Source: Pseudomonadota bacterium (lineage in GTDB: Bacteria > Pseudomonadota > Alphaproteobacteria > Rhizobiales > Hyphomicrobiaceae). From it: DNA of 64,000 nucleotides. Positions 17,293 to 29,074 of this stretch are shown here, piece by piece. Each line of letters begins with the position of its first letter. The stretch's first letter is position 1. The stretch lies in assembly GCA_018242215.1 (NCBI GenBank), contig JAFECG010000031.1, positions 121,375-185,374 on the forward strand, read 5' to 3'. The notes beneath the pieces were generated by a model. The model saw only the letters and a list, made by a program, of their open reading frames with translations, was not told where the DNA came from and made no database searches. The translations under genes and the position numbers were made by a program.

Positions 17293-17885
17293 CAGGGGCG
17301 AAACTCCATGAGCCGCGCGACGTAGCGCGCGAAAACGTCCACTTCCAGATTGACCAGATCGCCCGGGGTTTTCGCGCCCCAGGTCGTCACCGTCAAGCTG
17401 TGCGGAATGAGATTGACCCCGAAACGGGATTCCGCGACTTCGTTGACGGTTAGCGAGGTGCCGTCCAAGGCGACCGAGCCCTTCGGGGCTATATAGCGCG
17501 AAAGATGCTCCGGCGCTTCCAAAAGAAAGCGTTTGCTGTCCCCGTCAGGGGTGATCGAAAGAATCTTCGCAACGCCATCGACATGGCCAGAGACGATATG
17601 GCCGCCAAGCTCGTCGCCTGCCCGCAACGAGCGCTCCAAATTGACGCGGCGGCTGGGCTGCCAGTTGTCGAGCGTGGTCTTGGCAAGGGTTTCGTTCGAG
17701 ACGTCGACGCTGAATTCGGCGCCGGTCGAAATTGGCTTTATCGCCGTTGCCGTCAGACACACGCCATCGCAGCAGATTGAAAGCCCTGTCTCCTCCGGCT
17801 TCAGAAAATAGCCCGTTCGCAGCGTAAACTGGCCGGCCGTCCGGCCTATGACCTCGCCGACATCGGTGATCAATCCGGTGAACAT
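17292..17885 (-). CDS. ribE: Riboflavin synthase, alpha subunit type
   Basis: A 197-residue enzyme that dismutates two lumazine molecules to riboflavin. The N-terminal MFTGLITDVGEV is diagnostic, and the two lumazine-binding repeats follow: SICCDGVCLTAT, NLERSLRAGDELGGHIVSGHVDG, then VALDGTSLTVNEV with NLIPHSLTVTTWG. The start is fixed by MFTGLI at 17885, although the frame is open to 18233 inside ribD. It lies 4 bases after the ribD stop. Confidence 0.96.
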   Translation of the reverse strand: MFTGLITDVGEVIGRTAGQFTLRTGYFLKPEETGLSICCDGVCLTATAIKPISTGAEFSVDVSNETLAKTTLDNWQPSRRVNLERSLRAGDELGGHIVSGHVDGVAKILSITPDGDSKRFLLEAPEHLSRYIAPKGSVALDGTSLTVNEVAESRFGVNLIPHSLTVTTWGAKTPGDLVNLEVDVFARYVARLMEFRP

Positions 17886-17889
17886 CTGA

Positions 17890-19014
17890 TCAGCGTCCTT
17901 CCTTTTCAGCGAGGCGACGGAATCGCCACATCGTATCGGGGCCAATGGTGCGCCGTTCGACGACTGCCATACCGAGGTCTCCCACCCAGCGTGCCGCAGC
18001 CTGTTCGGCGTCGCGGTCCGAAAGGTGGCCCGCCATATAGAGCACGATCTCGTCCGCGAAAGATGCGTCCGCGAAGCCGCGCCAGATCGCCGGGCCACCC
18101 TCGACCAGAAGCCGGGTGATACCGCGCGCAACGAGCGCCTCCATGATCGATGGCAGCCAGAGCGTGCTACCGACGACGCCGACATCGATGATGTCGGTGC
18201 CGCCTGCAACGATCGCGTGCCTCTTCCCAGCATCGCTTTCGGAGGACGTCATCAGCCAGACGGGCACGACGCGTGCACTTCGAAACAGCTTGGCACCAAG
18301 CGGGAGATCGAGCGAGCGTGAGAGCACGATGCGCACGGGCGAACGGTCGAAAAGACCGGGAAGCCTGCAGGTGAGTTCGGGATCATCGTCGCGAACGGTG
18401 GCGCTCCCGACGAGGATCGCGTCGAATTCCTTGCGTAGCAGCATGCCGTGGAAACGCGCCGGCTCATCTGTGACCCAGATCGGAGCGGAACCAGACCCGC
18501 GTGCGATATCGCCGTTCCCATCCAGTGCCAGCTTCAGCGTCACGAGCGGACGGCGCTCGGTAACGCGAACGATGTGGCCACGCGTGATCCATCGTGCTTC
18601 CGGTGCGCCGATGCCACGGACGACCTCGATGCCCGCGTGACGCAGACGATCAAGGCCACGACCCGCCACGCGAGGATCGGGATCCTCGATCGCAACGACG
18701 GCGCGCTTCAATCCCGCAGCAACGATTGCGTCAGCGCATGGCGCGGTGCGACCATAGTGCGAACATGGCTCGAGCGTGACGTAGATCGTTGCGCCGCGCG
18801 CCTTCTCGCCGGCGGCGATGATCGCCTCCGTCTCGGCGTGCGGCCGTCCTCCCCGCGCGGTCGTTCCGCGGGCGATCACCTCACTCGTTTCCTCGTCGAC
18901 GATGACGGCTCCGACGGACGGGTTGGGCGCCGTGGCGCCAAGCCCGCGCTCCGCCATGCGCAGGGCAATCGCCATCATCTCGGCGTCGAACGCGGAACTG
19001 TTGCTGCTCGACAT
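17890..19014 (-). CDS. ribD: Bifunctional riboflavin biosynthesis protein RibD (deaminase/reductase)
   Basis: A 374-residue two-domain enzyme catalysing the deamination and side-chain reduction steps after GTP opening. The N-terminal cytidine-deaminase-like domain shows the Zn site HAETEAI and PCSHYGRTAPC; APNPSVGAVIV is also conserved. The C-terminal reductase domain begins near RPLVTLKLALDGNGDIA and includes ILVGSATVRDDDPELTCR and LLVEGGPAI. It is 5 bases from nrdR and 4 bases from ribE, within one operon. Confidence 0.95.
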   Translation of the reverse strand: MSSSNSSAFDAEMMAIALRMAERGLGATAPNPSVGAVIVDEETSEVIARGTTARGGRPHAETEAIIAAGEKARGATIYVTLEPCSHYGRTAPCADAIVAAGLKRAVVAIEDPDPRVAGRGLDRLRHAGIEVVRGIGAPEARWITRGHIVRVTERRPLVTLKLALDGNGDIARGSGSAPIWVTDEPARFHGMLLRKEFDAILVGSATVRDDDPELTCRLPGLFDRSPVRIVLSRSLDLPLGAKLFRSARVVPVWLMTSSESDAGKRHAIVAGGTDIIDVGVVGSTLWLPSIMEALVARGITRLLVEGGPAIWRGFADASFADEIVLYMAGHLSDRDAEQAAARWVGDLGMAVVERRTIGPDTMWRFRRLAEKEGR

Positions 19015-19019
19015 GCGGC

Positions 19020-19547
19020 CTAATGCTTTTTCTCGGCCGCGATCTCGTCGAGAACGGGAGACCCGAACCGCTCATTGAGATCAAGCGGATCCGGCGGATC
19101 ACTTGCAAGCTCGCGAAGAACGGCGTGGAAGTCCGCGGCGTCGCGGAAATCGCGATAGACGGACGCGAAGCGTACATAGGCGACCGGATCAAGCTCGCGC
19201 AAGGCGGCCATCACGAGTTCGCCAATTTCCGCCGACGTGATCTCGGTTTCGCCCGAGCTTTCGAGCTGGCGAACGAGACCCGACACAAGTCGATCGATGC
19301 GCTCGGGTTCGATCGGGCGCTTGCGCATCGCAACCGAGATCGACCTCGAAAGCTTGTCGCGATCGAACAGGACCTTGCGACCGGAGCGCTTGACCACCGT
19401 CAGTTCACGAAGCTGTACCCGCTCAAAGGTCGTGAAACGGCCTCCGCAATCGGAGCAGATGCGCCGCCGGCGGATCGCGGCATTCTCGTCCGACGGCCGG
19501 CTGTCTTTGACTTGGCTATCTTCGCTTCCGCAGAACGGACAGCGCAT
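19020..19547 (-). CDS. nrdR: Transcriptional repressor NrdR
   Basis: A 175-residue regulator of ribonucleotide reductase genes. It has an N-terminal zinc ribbon (MRCPFCGS, then [17 protein letters not shown]) and an ATP-cone domain ([23 protein letters not shown]). A TTG two codons upstream is in frame, but ATG 19547 has a perfect AAGGAGG 7-8 bases upstream. It binds paired NrdR boxes when dATP is plentiful. A near-perfect box precedes nrdJ at 30371 in this same window, so nrdJ is its likely target. Confidence 0.95.
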   Translation of the reverse strand: MRCPFCGSEDSQVKDSRPSDENAAIRRRRICSDCGGRFTTFERVQLRELTVVKRSGRKVLFDRDKLSRSISVAMRKRPIEPERIDRLVSGLVRQLESSGETEITSAEIGELVMAALRELDPVAYVRFASVYRDFRDAADFHAVLRELASDPPDPLDLNERFGSPVLDEIAAEKKH

Positions 19548-19705
19548 CGTCAATTCCTCCTTGCGGACCGCCGCTCTCCACTGGCGCGGAATGGCCGTGT
19601 TTCTGGAGGGACAGATTTATTCTTAAGCACAAGCCAGATTCCAGCCGCAACAGACATTACCCGACCACTTCGTCGGGAAGTTTTCAACAATGAGAGAGCC
19701 TCAAG

Positions 19706-19864
19706 ATGAAAACGTTTCCTTATTTCGCCCTGGCTGCAATCGCGAGCTTCATTTTGACATACAGCGTTTTTGCCGCCGCGTCCGATGATCAGGGCCTCGA
19801 GCACTGGGTCGCGCAGCAAACTTCGGCTTTGGCCGCGATTGCGGGAAGCAACAAGCCGGGATGA
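19706..19864 (+). CDS. Small secreted protein of unknown function (52 aa)
   Basis: A short frame encoding 52 residues. It starts MKTFPYFALAAIASFILTYS with a likely signal-peptidase site after VFAAA, leaving a mature peptide of about 27 residues (SDDQGLEHWVAQQ, ASNKPG-like tail). GAGAG lies about 8 bases upstream of the ATG. It sits on the opposite strand in the gap between glyA and nrdR, ending about 10 bases before the glyA terminator hairpin. I do not recognise it. A chance frame cannot be excluded, but a convincing signal peptide and a Shine-Dalgarno support it. Confidence 0.5.
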   Translation: MKTFPYFALAAIASFILTYSVFAAASDDQGLEHWVAQQTSALAAIAGSNKPG

Positions 19865-19873
19865 CAAATGGGC

Positions 19874-19910
19874 TCAAACAAAAGAGCGCCGGGTGTGATC
19901 CGGCGCTCTT
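19874..19910 (-). terminator. Intrinsic terminator of glyA
   Basis: AAGAGCGCCGG (19882-19892) and CCGGCGCTCTT (19900-19910) form a perfect 11-bp stem with a 7-base loop, 25 bases after the glyA stop. On the - strand it is followed by TTTGTTTG. It separates glyA from nrdR transcription. Confidence 0.85.
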
Positions 19911-19934
19911 GATCGATCGAACTCAGAGTTCCGT

Positions 19935-21239
19935 TCAGGCGTAGATCGGGAAGCGGGCGGTCAGCGCGTTTGCCTTGGCCTTGACGGCGGCTTCGACGGC
20001 CGCGTTGCCCTCTTCGCCGTTCTTCGCGAGGCCATCGAGAACTTCCGTGATCAGGCGGCCGATCTCCTGGAACTCGGCGACGCCGAAGCCGCGTGTCGTG
20101 CCGGCTGGCGAGCCCAGGCGGATGCCCGACGTCACCATCGGCTTCTCGGGATCGAATGGAATGCCGTTCTTGTTGCAGGTGATATGTGCACGGCCCAGAG
20201 ATTTCTCGGCCTTGTTGCCCGTGATCTTCTTTGGACGAAGATCGACCAGGATCAGGTGCGTATCGGTGCCGCCCGAGACGAGCGCAAAGCCGTTCTGCAC
20301 CATGACCTCGCCAAGTGCTTTGGCGTTGTCCATGACGTTCTTGATGTAGACCTTATACTCGGGACGCAGCGCTTCGCCGAAGGCAACGGCCTTCGCGGCG
20401 ATGACATGCATCAGCGGACCGCCCTGAATGCCCGGGAAAATTGCCGAATTGATCTTCTTGGCGATGTCTTCATCGTTCGTCAGGATCATGCCGCCGCGCG
20501 GACCACGGAGCGTCTTGTGCGTTGTCGTCGTGACGACGTGAGCGTGCGGGAACGGGCTCGGAATGAGGCCGGCCGCAACGAGACCGGCAAAGTGGGCCAT
20601 GTCGACGAGGAACGTCGCGCCGACTTCATCGGCGATCGCGCGGAAGGCTGCGAAGTCGATCTTACGCGGATAGGCCGAGCCGCCTGCAATGATGATGCGC
20701 GGCTTGTGCTCGTGCGCGAGCTTCTTCACCTCGTCCATGTCGATGAGATGCGTATCGGGCTTCACCATGTAATGCACGGCATTGAACCACTTGCCGGACT
20801 GGTTCACCGGCGCACCATGCGTCAAGTGTCCGCCGGCCGCGAGCGACAGGCCGAGGATCGTGTCACCCGGCTTCGCGAGGGCGTTGAAGACGCCCTGGTT
20901 GGCCTGCGAGCCGGAGTTCGGCTGCACGTTGGCGAAGCCGCAGTTAAAGAGCTTCTTGGCGCGGTCGATGGCGAGTTCTTCTGCGATGTCGACGTACTGG
21001 CAGCCGCCGTAGTAACGCTTCCCCGGATAGCCTTCGGCGTACTTGTTGGTCAGCACCGAGCCCGCGGCGTCGAGGACAGCCTGCGAGACGATGTTTTCAG
21101 AAGCGATGAGCTCGATCTCGTGCTGCTGGCGCCCGAATTCTTTCTGGATCGCGGCGAAGACTTCCGGATCTGTCTCCGAAAGATGCGCCTTGAAGAAGCG
21201 CGACGTCTCAGAAGTTGCGGCGGCCGGTGCAGTCGACAT
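19935..21239 (-). CDS. glyA: Serine hydroxymethyltransferase
   Basis: A 434-residue PLP enzyme converting serine and tetrahydrofolate to glycine and methylene-tetrahydrofolate. Motifs include [47 protein letters not shown], and the PLP lysine in [16 protein letters not shown]. The ATG at 21239 follows AGAGGAAA; an in-frame upstream extension to 21296 lacks support. Besides its general role, it could supply glycine for the ALA synthase encoded just upstream. Confidence 0.97.
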   Translation of the reverse strand: MSTAPAAATSETSRFFKAHLSETDPEVFAAIQKEFGRQQHEIELIASENIVSQAVLDAAGSVLTNKYAEGYPGKRYYGGCQYVDIAEELAIDRAKKLFNCGFANVQPNSGSQANQGVFNALAKPGDTILGLSLAAGGHLTHGAPVNQSGKWFNAVHYMVKPDTHLIDMDEVKKLAHEHKPRIIIAGGSAYPRKIDFAAFRAIADEVGATFLVDMAHFAGLVAAGLIPSPFPHAHVVTTTTHKTLRGPRGGMILTNDEDIAKKINSAIFPGIQGGPLMHVIAAKAVAFGEALRPEYKVYIKNVMDNAKALGEVMVQNGFALVSGGTDTHLILVDLRPKKITGNKAEKSLGRAHITCNKNGIPFDPEKPMVTSGIRLGSPAGTTRGFGVAEFQEIGRLITEVLDGLAKNGEEGNAAVEAAVKAKANALTARFPIYA

Positions 21240-21351
21240 GAGCTTTCCTCTGATTTTGGAAATATTTTTGTAGCGCTGGCGGGGACTCGTGAGCAACCCC
21301 GGCCGGACGCGGTTTCAATCATAGTACGGGCTTGGGCGCCAGCGCTCAACA

Positions 21352-21386
21352 CCCCATCCGGGCGCGTAATATAAGCGCGGATGGGG
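21352..21386. repeat. Perfect 9-bp inverted repeat between hemA and glyA
   Basis: CCCCATCCG (21352-21360) and CGGATGGGG (21378-21386) form a perfect stem; the loop carries a smaller GCGC...GCGC repeat. It lies about 45 bases after the hemA stop. No T-run follows, so it may be a rho-assisted terminator, a processing site or an operator for glyA. Confidence 0.55.
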
Positions 21387-21431
21387 CAATTGGCTCAAAG
21401 GGGTAGGTGTCGGCCGCTCCGCTTCCCTGCC

Positions 21432-22664
21432 CTATTCGGCGGCTTCGGCCAGGCTTTCCATCAGCGCCAGCGGGCACTGAGACCAAAGCTCGGTGAGCGC
21501 GCCGACCAGATGATCCATGTCGGCATCGGTATGCTGCGGCGACGGTGTCAGGCGAAGGCGCTCGGTGCCGCGCGGGACGGTCGGGTAATTGATCGGCTGG
21601 ACATAGATGCCGTAGCGATCGAGCAGAACGTCGGTCAGTGCTTTGCAGCGGACCGGATCAGCAACAAGCACCGGCACGATGTGGCTCGGGCCCGGAATGA
21701 CGGGCAGGTCAGCCGCGGCGAGCTTGCGTTTCAGCGTGCGCGCACGTTCCTGATGCTGTTCGCGCTCGATGCTGCTCGTCTTGAGATGGCGGATAGAGGC
21801 GACGGCACCGGCCGCGATGGCAGGCGCGAGCGAGGTCGTGAAGATGAAGCCCGGCGCATAAGAGCGGATCGCGTCGCAGAGCGTTTTCGATGCGGCGACA
21901 TAGCCGCCCATGACGCCGAAGCCCTTCGCGAGCGTGCCGTTGATGATATCGACGCGGTGCATGACGTGATCACGCTCGGCAACTCCGCCGCCACGGGGAC
22001 CATAGAGGCCAACGGCGTGGACCTCATCGAGATAGGTCAATGCATTGTATTTCTTGGCGAGATCACAGACTGCCTCGATCGGCGCGACGTGACCGTCCAT
22101 CGAGTACACGCTCTCGAAGGCGATGATCTTCGGCGTCTCGCGCGGCACTGCTTTCAGCTTCGCTTCGAGATCGGCGAGATCGTTGTGCAGGAAGATCTGC
22201 TTCGGTCCGCGGCCATTGCGGATCCCGGCAATCATCGACGCGTGGTTCTTCTCGTCGGAAAAGATCACACAGCCGGGAAAGAGGGTTGCAAGAGTCGAGA
22301 GAGCGGCTTCGTTAGCGACGAAGGCGGAGGTGAAGACGAGGGCCGCTTCCTTGCCATGGAGATCGGCAAGCTCGTGCTCGAGTTCGACATGGTAATGCGT
22401 TGTGCCGGCGATATTGCGCGTGCCGCCCGAGCCAGCGCCAACCAGATCAATGGCTTCGTGCATGGCGGCGAGCACCTTCGGATGCTGGCCCATGCCGAGA
22501 TAATCGTTTGAACACCAGACGGTTATCGGCTTGGCTGCTTCACCGCTGATGACTTCGGCTTTGGGAAATGCGCCACGGCGGCGCTTCAAGTCGGCGAAAA
22601 CCCGGTAGCGGCCCTCTTGCTTGACGGTATTCAGGGCGTCAGAGAGCTTCTGCTCATAATTCAT
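21432..22664 (-). CDS. hemA: 5-aminolevulinate synthase
   Basis: A 410-residue PLP enzyme of the alpha-oxoamine synthase family that condenses glycine and succinyl-CoA to 5-aminolevulinate. Key motifs are [61 protein letters not shown], and the PLP lysine in [14 protein letters not shown]. Use of this route is typical of alphaproteobacteria. The next step, HemB, is at 27.9 kb. The start [11 protein letters not shown] is the family start. Confidence 0.96.
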   Translation of the reverse strand: MNYEQKLSDALNTVKQEGRYRVFADLKRRRGAFPKAEVISGEAAKPITVWCSNDYLGMGQHPKVLAAMHEAIDLVGAGSGGTRNIAGTTHYHVELEHELADLHGKEAALVFTSAFVANEAALSTLATLFPGCVIFSDEKNHASMIAGIRNGRGPKQIFLHNDLADLEAKLKAVPRETPKIIAFESVYSMDGHVAPIEAVCDLAKKYNALTYLDEVHAVGLYGPRGGGVAERDHVMHRVDIINGTLAKGFGVMGGYVAASKTLCDAIRSYAPGFIFTTSLAPAIAAGAVASIRHLKTSSIEREQHQERARTLKRKLAAADLPVIPGPSHIVPVLVADPVRCKALTDVLLDRYGIYVQPINYPTVPRGTERLRLTPSPQHTDADMDHLVGALTELWSQCPLALMESLAEAAE

Positions 22665-22901
22665 CGTCTGGTTTCCGCTCCCAAAAGCACGATGTTCATT
22701 TTTTTGGAGCCTTTATGTACCTATGGACAACAAAGGACCAGTGCCGTTTCGTCGCGCAGAAGAATGAAATTTTAGTCAGCTTCCGGGGCAGCCCGTCGGT
22801 GACCAAATTTTCTGCCGCGCACCATTACAGCTAGGCCGACGTACCACAATCGACTTTGAGGCACATCAAACCATACCAAGGTATGTGCGGCATCCGAAAA
22901 A

Positions 22902-24272
22902 TTAATAGGAGGCCGCGATCTCGCCGACGCCGTCCTTTTGGTAGATGTCGCGGCGGAACTCGACAACCCCGTCTTCCGTCGCCCAGGCACTGATGTAGAC
23001 GAAGAGCAATTGGACCGGCTTTTTCAGGCGCAGGTCGAGGGTCCGGCCCGATTCTTTCATTTCGGCGATTCGATCGGCGTCCCAGCCGTTCTGCCCGGCG
23101 AGCAGCCAGGTCGCGAGATTTTCGATGTTATGAACGCGAATGCAACCGGAACTCTCCGACCGGAAGTTGCGGCCGAAAATTCGGTCCGACGGCGTGTCGT
23201 GCATATAGACCGAATGAGCGCTGTCGAAATTGATCTTCAAGAACCCGAGAGGGTTCTCCTTGCCGGGTTTCTGGCTATAGCGATACGTGCCAGGCGAGAC
23301 TTTGTCCCAGTTGATCTTTGCCGGATCGACCTTGCGCCCGCTGCCGTCGTAGGCATCGATGCCGAACTTCAAAAGAACATTCTGGCCTTTCGCCTGCATC
23401 TGGCGGCCGCGCGGAATGAGGTCCTCGGCGATGACCGTCGGCGGCAGGCGCCAGGGCGGGTTGAAGCTCAAGTCCGTGATCGGAGTGTGGAGCAGCGGCG
23501 TGGGGCGGTCCGGCTTGCCGACGACACCCGCATAACGGGCAACGATCTCGCCGTTCTGCACCGCTTCGATCTGAGCCGCGGGGATGTTCACGACGACGTA
23601 TTTTTTTGCGGTCGTCGGAATGACTTCCTGAAGCCGCGCTAGATTGACTTTGAGTTGCTTCAGCCGCACGTCCGCGGGGACGTTCAGCGCCATGATCGTG
23701 CGCTTATCAGCGATCCCCGTCGGGGCCAGACCATTCGAAGATTGGAAGCGCTTCAGCGCCTTGTCCAGTTCGTAGTCAAAGTAGGTCGAGGTTGTATTGC
23801 CGCTTCTGAGATCGCGGGTCGCCGCAAGCCGGGCGCGCAAGGCTGCTACGCTCGGATCGGTTGTGCCGTACTGCATCAGGCTATCGCGCGGCGTCTTGTT
23901 CGGCGGCACCGGAAGCTGCGGCCAGCCGCCCCTGCTGACGATCATCAGATACTCGCGGACGGCCATTTTCGTCGCTTCGATATTGGCCTTCGCTAGGGTC
24001 GCATAACCTTTCGGGGGATTGGCCTCCCAGTCGCGGACAAAATCGGGATCAGTGGTGTTAGTCGAGTACGACGGACCATCGTTGCCCACGGGACCAAAAT
24101 TGATCCAGCCGAAGCTCTGCGCCGCTGCGCCACCCTGCCCAGTCCAGGCGGCTGCGGATAGAGCGACGAACCCCATGGCGAGCGCGACCGGCCCGATCCG
24201 CCGCGCGCCGAAGCTCATCGAGCCGAAATTCGAAAATGCCCCGCGCACATCATCCCCCCGATCGCTCCCCAT
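22902..24272 (-). CDS. L,D-transpeptidase (LdtP-like), probable LdtR target
   Basis: About 456 residues, with an N-terminal hydrophobic signal (GPVALAMGFVALSAAAW), a peptidoglycan-binding-like region (YFDYELDKALKRFQSSNGLAPTG) and a YkuD catalytic domain. His is in YMHDTPSDRIF and Cys377 in SSGCIRVHN. It acts on periplasmic peptidoglycan, forming 3-3 links or anchoring envelope proteins. The frame is open to 24452, but that part crosses the ldtR terminator, so ATG 24272 or 24218 is more likely; neither has a strong Shine-Dalgarno. The adjacent upstream gene encodes LdtR, whose Liberibacter and Rhizobiales relatives control such a transpeptidase. Confidence 0.88.
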   Translation of the reverse strand: MGSDRGDDVRGAFSNFGSMSFGARRIGPVALAMGFVALSAAAWTGQGGAAAQSFGWINFGPVGNDGPSYSTNTTDPDFVRDWEANPPKGYATLAKANIEATKMAVREYLMIVSRGGWPQLPVPPNKTPRDSLMQYGTTDPSVAALRARLAATRDLRSGNTTSTYFDYELDKALKRFQSSNGLAPTGIADKRTIMALNVPADVRLKQLKVNLARLQEVIPTTAKKYVVVNIPAAQIEAVQNGEIVARYAGVVGKPDRPTPLLHTPITDLSFNPPWRLPPTVIAEDLIPRGRQMQAKGQNVLLKFGIDAYDGSGRKVDPAKINWDKVSPGTYRYSQKPGKENPLGFLKINFDSAHSVYMHDTPSDRIFGRNFRSESSGCIRVHNIENLATWLLAGQNGWDADRIAEMKESGRTLDLRLKKPVQLLFVYISAWATEDGVVEFRRDIYQKDGVGEIAASY

Positions 24273-24450
24273 GTGTATTTCATGTCCGGCGAGCTTAAGC
24301 GACTCCCGGGCATTTGACTCATGCGAATGACGGACCGGTCGAGCCGCTCGCGGCCCTTTCCGGCGATTCCGGCATTCATAACCGTGAGGGCGCGCTGCGA
24401 AAAGGCTATTTACGGGGCGCGACGCAGGTTTTCCCGAAATTGACCGGGCC

Positions 24451-24488
24451 AAAGAACAAGGAAGGGCCGCCCCTTATCGGAGCAGCCC
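24451..24488 (-). terminator. Intrinsic terminator of ldtR
   Basis: On the - strand, GGGCUGCUCC (24488 to 24479) pairs with GGGGCGGCCC (24473 to 24464), allowing two G-U pairs. The loop has 5 bases and TTCCTTGTTCTTT follows. It lies about 50 bases after the ldtR stop and separates ldtR from the transpeptidase gene. Confidence 0.7.
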
Positions 24489-24539
24489 TCATGCTGCGGG
24501 ACAGCATGGCAAACCGGCAAGCGTCGTTACGTTGACCCT

Positions 24540-25049
24540 TTAGAGTCGGTAGCGAATCTGGTCCGACCAGAAGCGCTCGAGACGCACCAAGGCTTTGTTC
24601 AGGTTCTTGACGTCATCGGTCGAGACCTCGCCCACGGTCTGAACGGACCCGAGCTGGCGAAGATAGAGCTTGCTGACGACATCGCGGGCCTCGAGGCCCT
24701 TATCGGTGAGGCTGACACGCACCGACCGGCGATCGGTGTCCGACCGCTTGTAGTGAATGTAGCCCATGTCGACGAGTTTCTTCAGGTTATAGGAGACGTT
24801 CGAGCCCAAATAGTAGCCGCGCGTTTTCAATTCACCCGCGGTCAACTCGCTCTCGCCGATATTGTAGAGCAGCAACGCCTGGACGCTGTTGAGCTCAGCG
24901 CCGCCGCGACGATCGAATTCGTCCTTGATCACGTCGAGCAGCAGTCGGTGGAGACGTTCAATCAGGCGCAGCGCCTGGAGGTACTCACCGCGAAACCCTT
25001 CTGCCTGGGCCGGCGCGCGGTGACGCGCCATGTCGTACGCTAGACTCAT
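24540..25049 (-). CDS. ldtR: MarR-family transcriptional regulator LdtR
   Basis: A 169-residue winged-helix regulator. The LRLIERLHRLLLDVIKDEF helix and NSVQALLLYNIGESELT, followed by GYYLGSNVSYNLKKLVDMGY and DRRSVRVSLTDKG, closely match my memory of LdtR from Liberibacter and Sinorhizobium. LdtR is known there for control of an L,D-transpeptidase, osmotic tolerance and motility. The gene is immediately upstream of a transpeptidase gene on the same strand, which supports the assignment. ATG 25049 is chosen; ATG 25031 is possible. Confidence 0.88.
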   Translation of the reverse strand: MSLAYDMARHRAPAQAEGFRGEYLQALRLIERLHRLLLDVIKDEFDRRGGAELNSVQALLLYNIGESELTAGELKTRGYYLGSNVSYNLKKLVDMGYIHYKRSDTDRRSVRVSLTDKGLEARDVVSKLYLRQLGSVQTVGEVSTDDVKNLNKALVRLERFWSDQIRYRL

Positions 25050-25266
25050 AACCCTGCCTCACATGTTTGACGCCACCCGGTTTGCCCCGGGTTTTGACAA
25101 ATTGATAATGTCGAGGGCTGAATTTCGCCTAAATAGATATAGTAAAAGAATAGTACCGGGGGTGGTTTATAATCGTTATTTAACTAAGTTAGGCAGCAAA
25201 CTTCTTTCATGGTGAGAATTGTCTTAATGCGACAGAAGCAATTGTCGCCACCTCAGCCCTGAATTA

Positions 25267-26343
25267 TCACACACGCGCCGCCTGCATTTCGCTTCTACTT
25301 GGCAGATCAAGCTCGCCATCCGGCAGCGGCGCAAAGTAGCGGTCGATCATTTCTCCGCTCAATTCTTCACAACGCGCCGGGCTCCACGCAGGTTTCCCGT
25401 CTTTATCGCGAAGCACCGCCCGCACGCCTTCATGAAAGTCGTGATTTTCCAGGCAGCGCACGGCCAAGCGATAATCTTCAATCAGAGTTTCGCGAATGTC
25501 GAAGCCAAGCGCTGCTTGAATATGGCGAAGCGTGATGGCGAGCGATGTCGGCGAGCACTTCTTCAAGCTCGTCAACGTGCGCGTCGCCCACTCGGAGCCT
25601 TTTGCGTCGGCGCGCGCGAGCGATTGGAAGACGCCTTCCAACGAGGGCTCCGAAAAATGCTCGAGGATATGCTCTTTCTCTTTTTGTAATTCTCCCGGCG
25701 GTTGAATTTCGTTCAAGCCATCCAGAAGCGGATCGACTGGCTGCGCGTCCGACAGATTCGAGAGAATGTCGTCATAATGCGATGAGGAAATACAGTGCGT
25801 GGCGAGACCGAGCCATTGCGCATCGGCTCGTCCAATCGAGCGCCCCGTAAGCCCGAGATAGGCGCCAATCGGCCAAGGCATTTTTGCGAGGATGCGGCTG
25901 ATGCCGACGTCGGGAAAAAGTCCGATTTTTGTTTCCGGCATCGCCCATTTGAAATTCTCGCCGGCGATGCGATGCGTATTGAAAGCCGTCAGACCTGCGC
26001 CCGAGCCCATGCACAGCCCGTTGATGAACGACACCGTCGGCTTCGAGAAGCATTCCAGCAGCCAGTTCAACGAATACTCGTCGCGCAGTTGCGTTTTCGC
26101 AATCTCGATATCGCTCTTGGCAGCGTCGGAAAGGGCGACGATGTCACCGCCGGCGCAGAAGGCCTTGGGGCTGCTTGACAGGAGCGCCACGATGTAGATG
26201 TCGGGGTTTCGAGCAACGCGTGGAATTGCGCTTCTCAGCGTGCGGCACATGTCGTTATCGAAAGCGTTCAGCGACCGCGGGCGGTCCAGGGTGAACGTCT
26301 GCAACGCCTGTCTTTGGGCGGCATCGATCTTCGCGGGCTGCAT
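25267..26343 (-). CDS. 3-hydroxyisobutyryl-CoA hydrolase (enoyl-CoA hydratase/isomerase family)
   Basis: A ~358-residue crotonase-fold protein. FCAGGDIVALSDAAK, NGLCMGSGAGLTAF and AMPETKIGLFPDVGISRIL form the CoA and oxyanion-hole region. The C-terminal extension DFHEGVRAVLRDKDGKPAWSP is diagnostic of the HIBYL-CoA hydrolase subfamily, as opposed to enoyl-CoA hydratase. It would release 3-hydroxyisobutyrate in valine breakdown, and MmsA (6.6 kb) acts later in that path. The frame is open to 26406 through a TTG; ATG 26343 is preferred, with AGGA about 11 bases upstream. Dehydrogenase MmsB is not in the window. Confidence 0.85.
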   Translation of the reverse strand: MQPAKIDAAQRQALQTFTLDRPRSLNAFDNDMCRTLRSAIPRVARNPDIYIVALLSSSPKAFCAGGDIVALSDAAKSDIEIAKTQLRDEYSLNWLLECFSKPTVSFINGLCMGSGAGLTAFNTHRIAGENFKWAMPETKIGLFPDVGISRILAKMPWPIGAYLGLTGRSIGRADAQWLGLATHCISSSHYDDILSNLSDAQPVDPLLDGLNEIQPPGELQKEKEHILEHFSEPSLEGVFQSLARADAKGSEWATRTLTSLKKCSPTSLAITLRHIQAALGFDIRETLIEDYRLAVRCLENHDFHEGVRAVLRDKDGKPAWSPARCEELSGEMIDRYFAPLPDGELDLPSRSEMQAARV

Positions 26344-26655
26344 CGGCGCCGCCGTCCTGACGTTGATATTATGCTCGTTCACTTCAAACCCGACGCCTAA
26401 GGCCAATGACGATTCGTCAGCACGATGCTATGCCCGGTTTTCGCAGCGGCCGCCAGATTTTGCGGCGATAAAACGCATCTGTTCTCGGGGCCTGCGTCTG
26501 TCCCAACGATTGTATCAGAGCGGCGATGCCGGGGCCTTGGCCTTCGAAACGAACTCTGCAAATAATCAAAACATGGGTTGCGCGGCGGCACCACGTCGGT
26601 GCGTTCCATCAGAGTTCGCGTTTTGCTCCCGTCGGTAAAAGGTTGCACACGTACA
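26344..26655. other. Divergent gap between the HIBYL-CoA hydrolase and extensin-like genes
   Basis: About 310 bases. The first ~60 could be coding if the hydrolase starts upstream. The rest should hold two divergent promoters, but I see no clear box, repeat or RNA gene. Confidence 0.5.
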
Positions 26656-28967
<2,312 letters not shown>

Positions 28968-28976
28968 AACGATACT

Positions 28977-29067
28977 GTCATCCCGGGCGAGCCAACTTGC
29001 GAGACCCGGGTCCTGGCCGCAAAAAATTCTGGGTCCCGGCTCTGCGCTGCGCTCCGGGCGGGATGAC
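28977..29067. repeat. Intergenic palindromic repeat, copy 3 (variant)
   Basis: It runs from GTCATCCCGGGCGAG to CTCCGGGCGGGATGAC, so the outer arms are inverted copies. The interior holds GAGACCCGGGTCC and TCTGGGTCCCGG, related to but distinct from the interior of copies 1, 2 and 4. It lies directly after hemB and may act as its transcript end. Confidence 0.7.
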
Positions 29068-29074
29068 ACACAGT

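Noticed and set aside
17886-19019. FMN riboswitch in front of the rib genes
   Set aside because: The rib genes are packed with gaps of a few bases, leaving no room for one, and none precedes nrdR.
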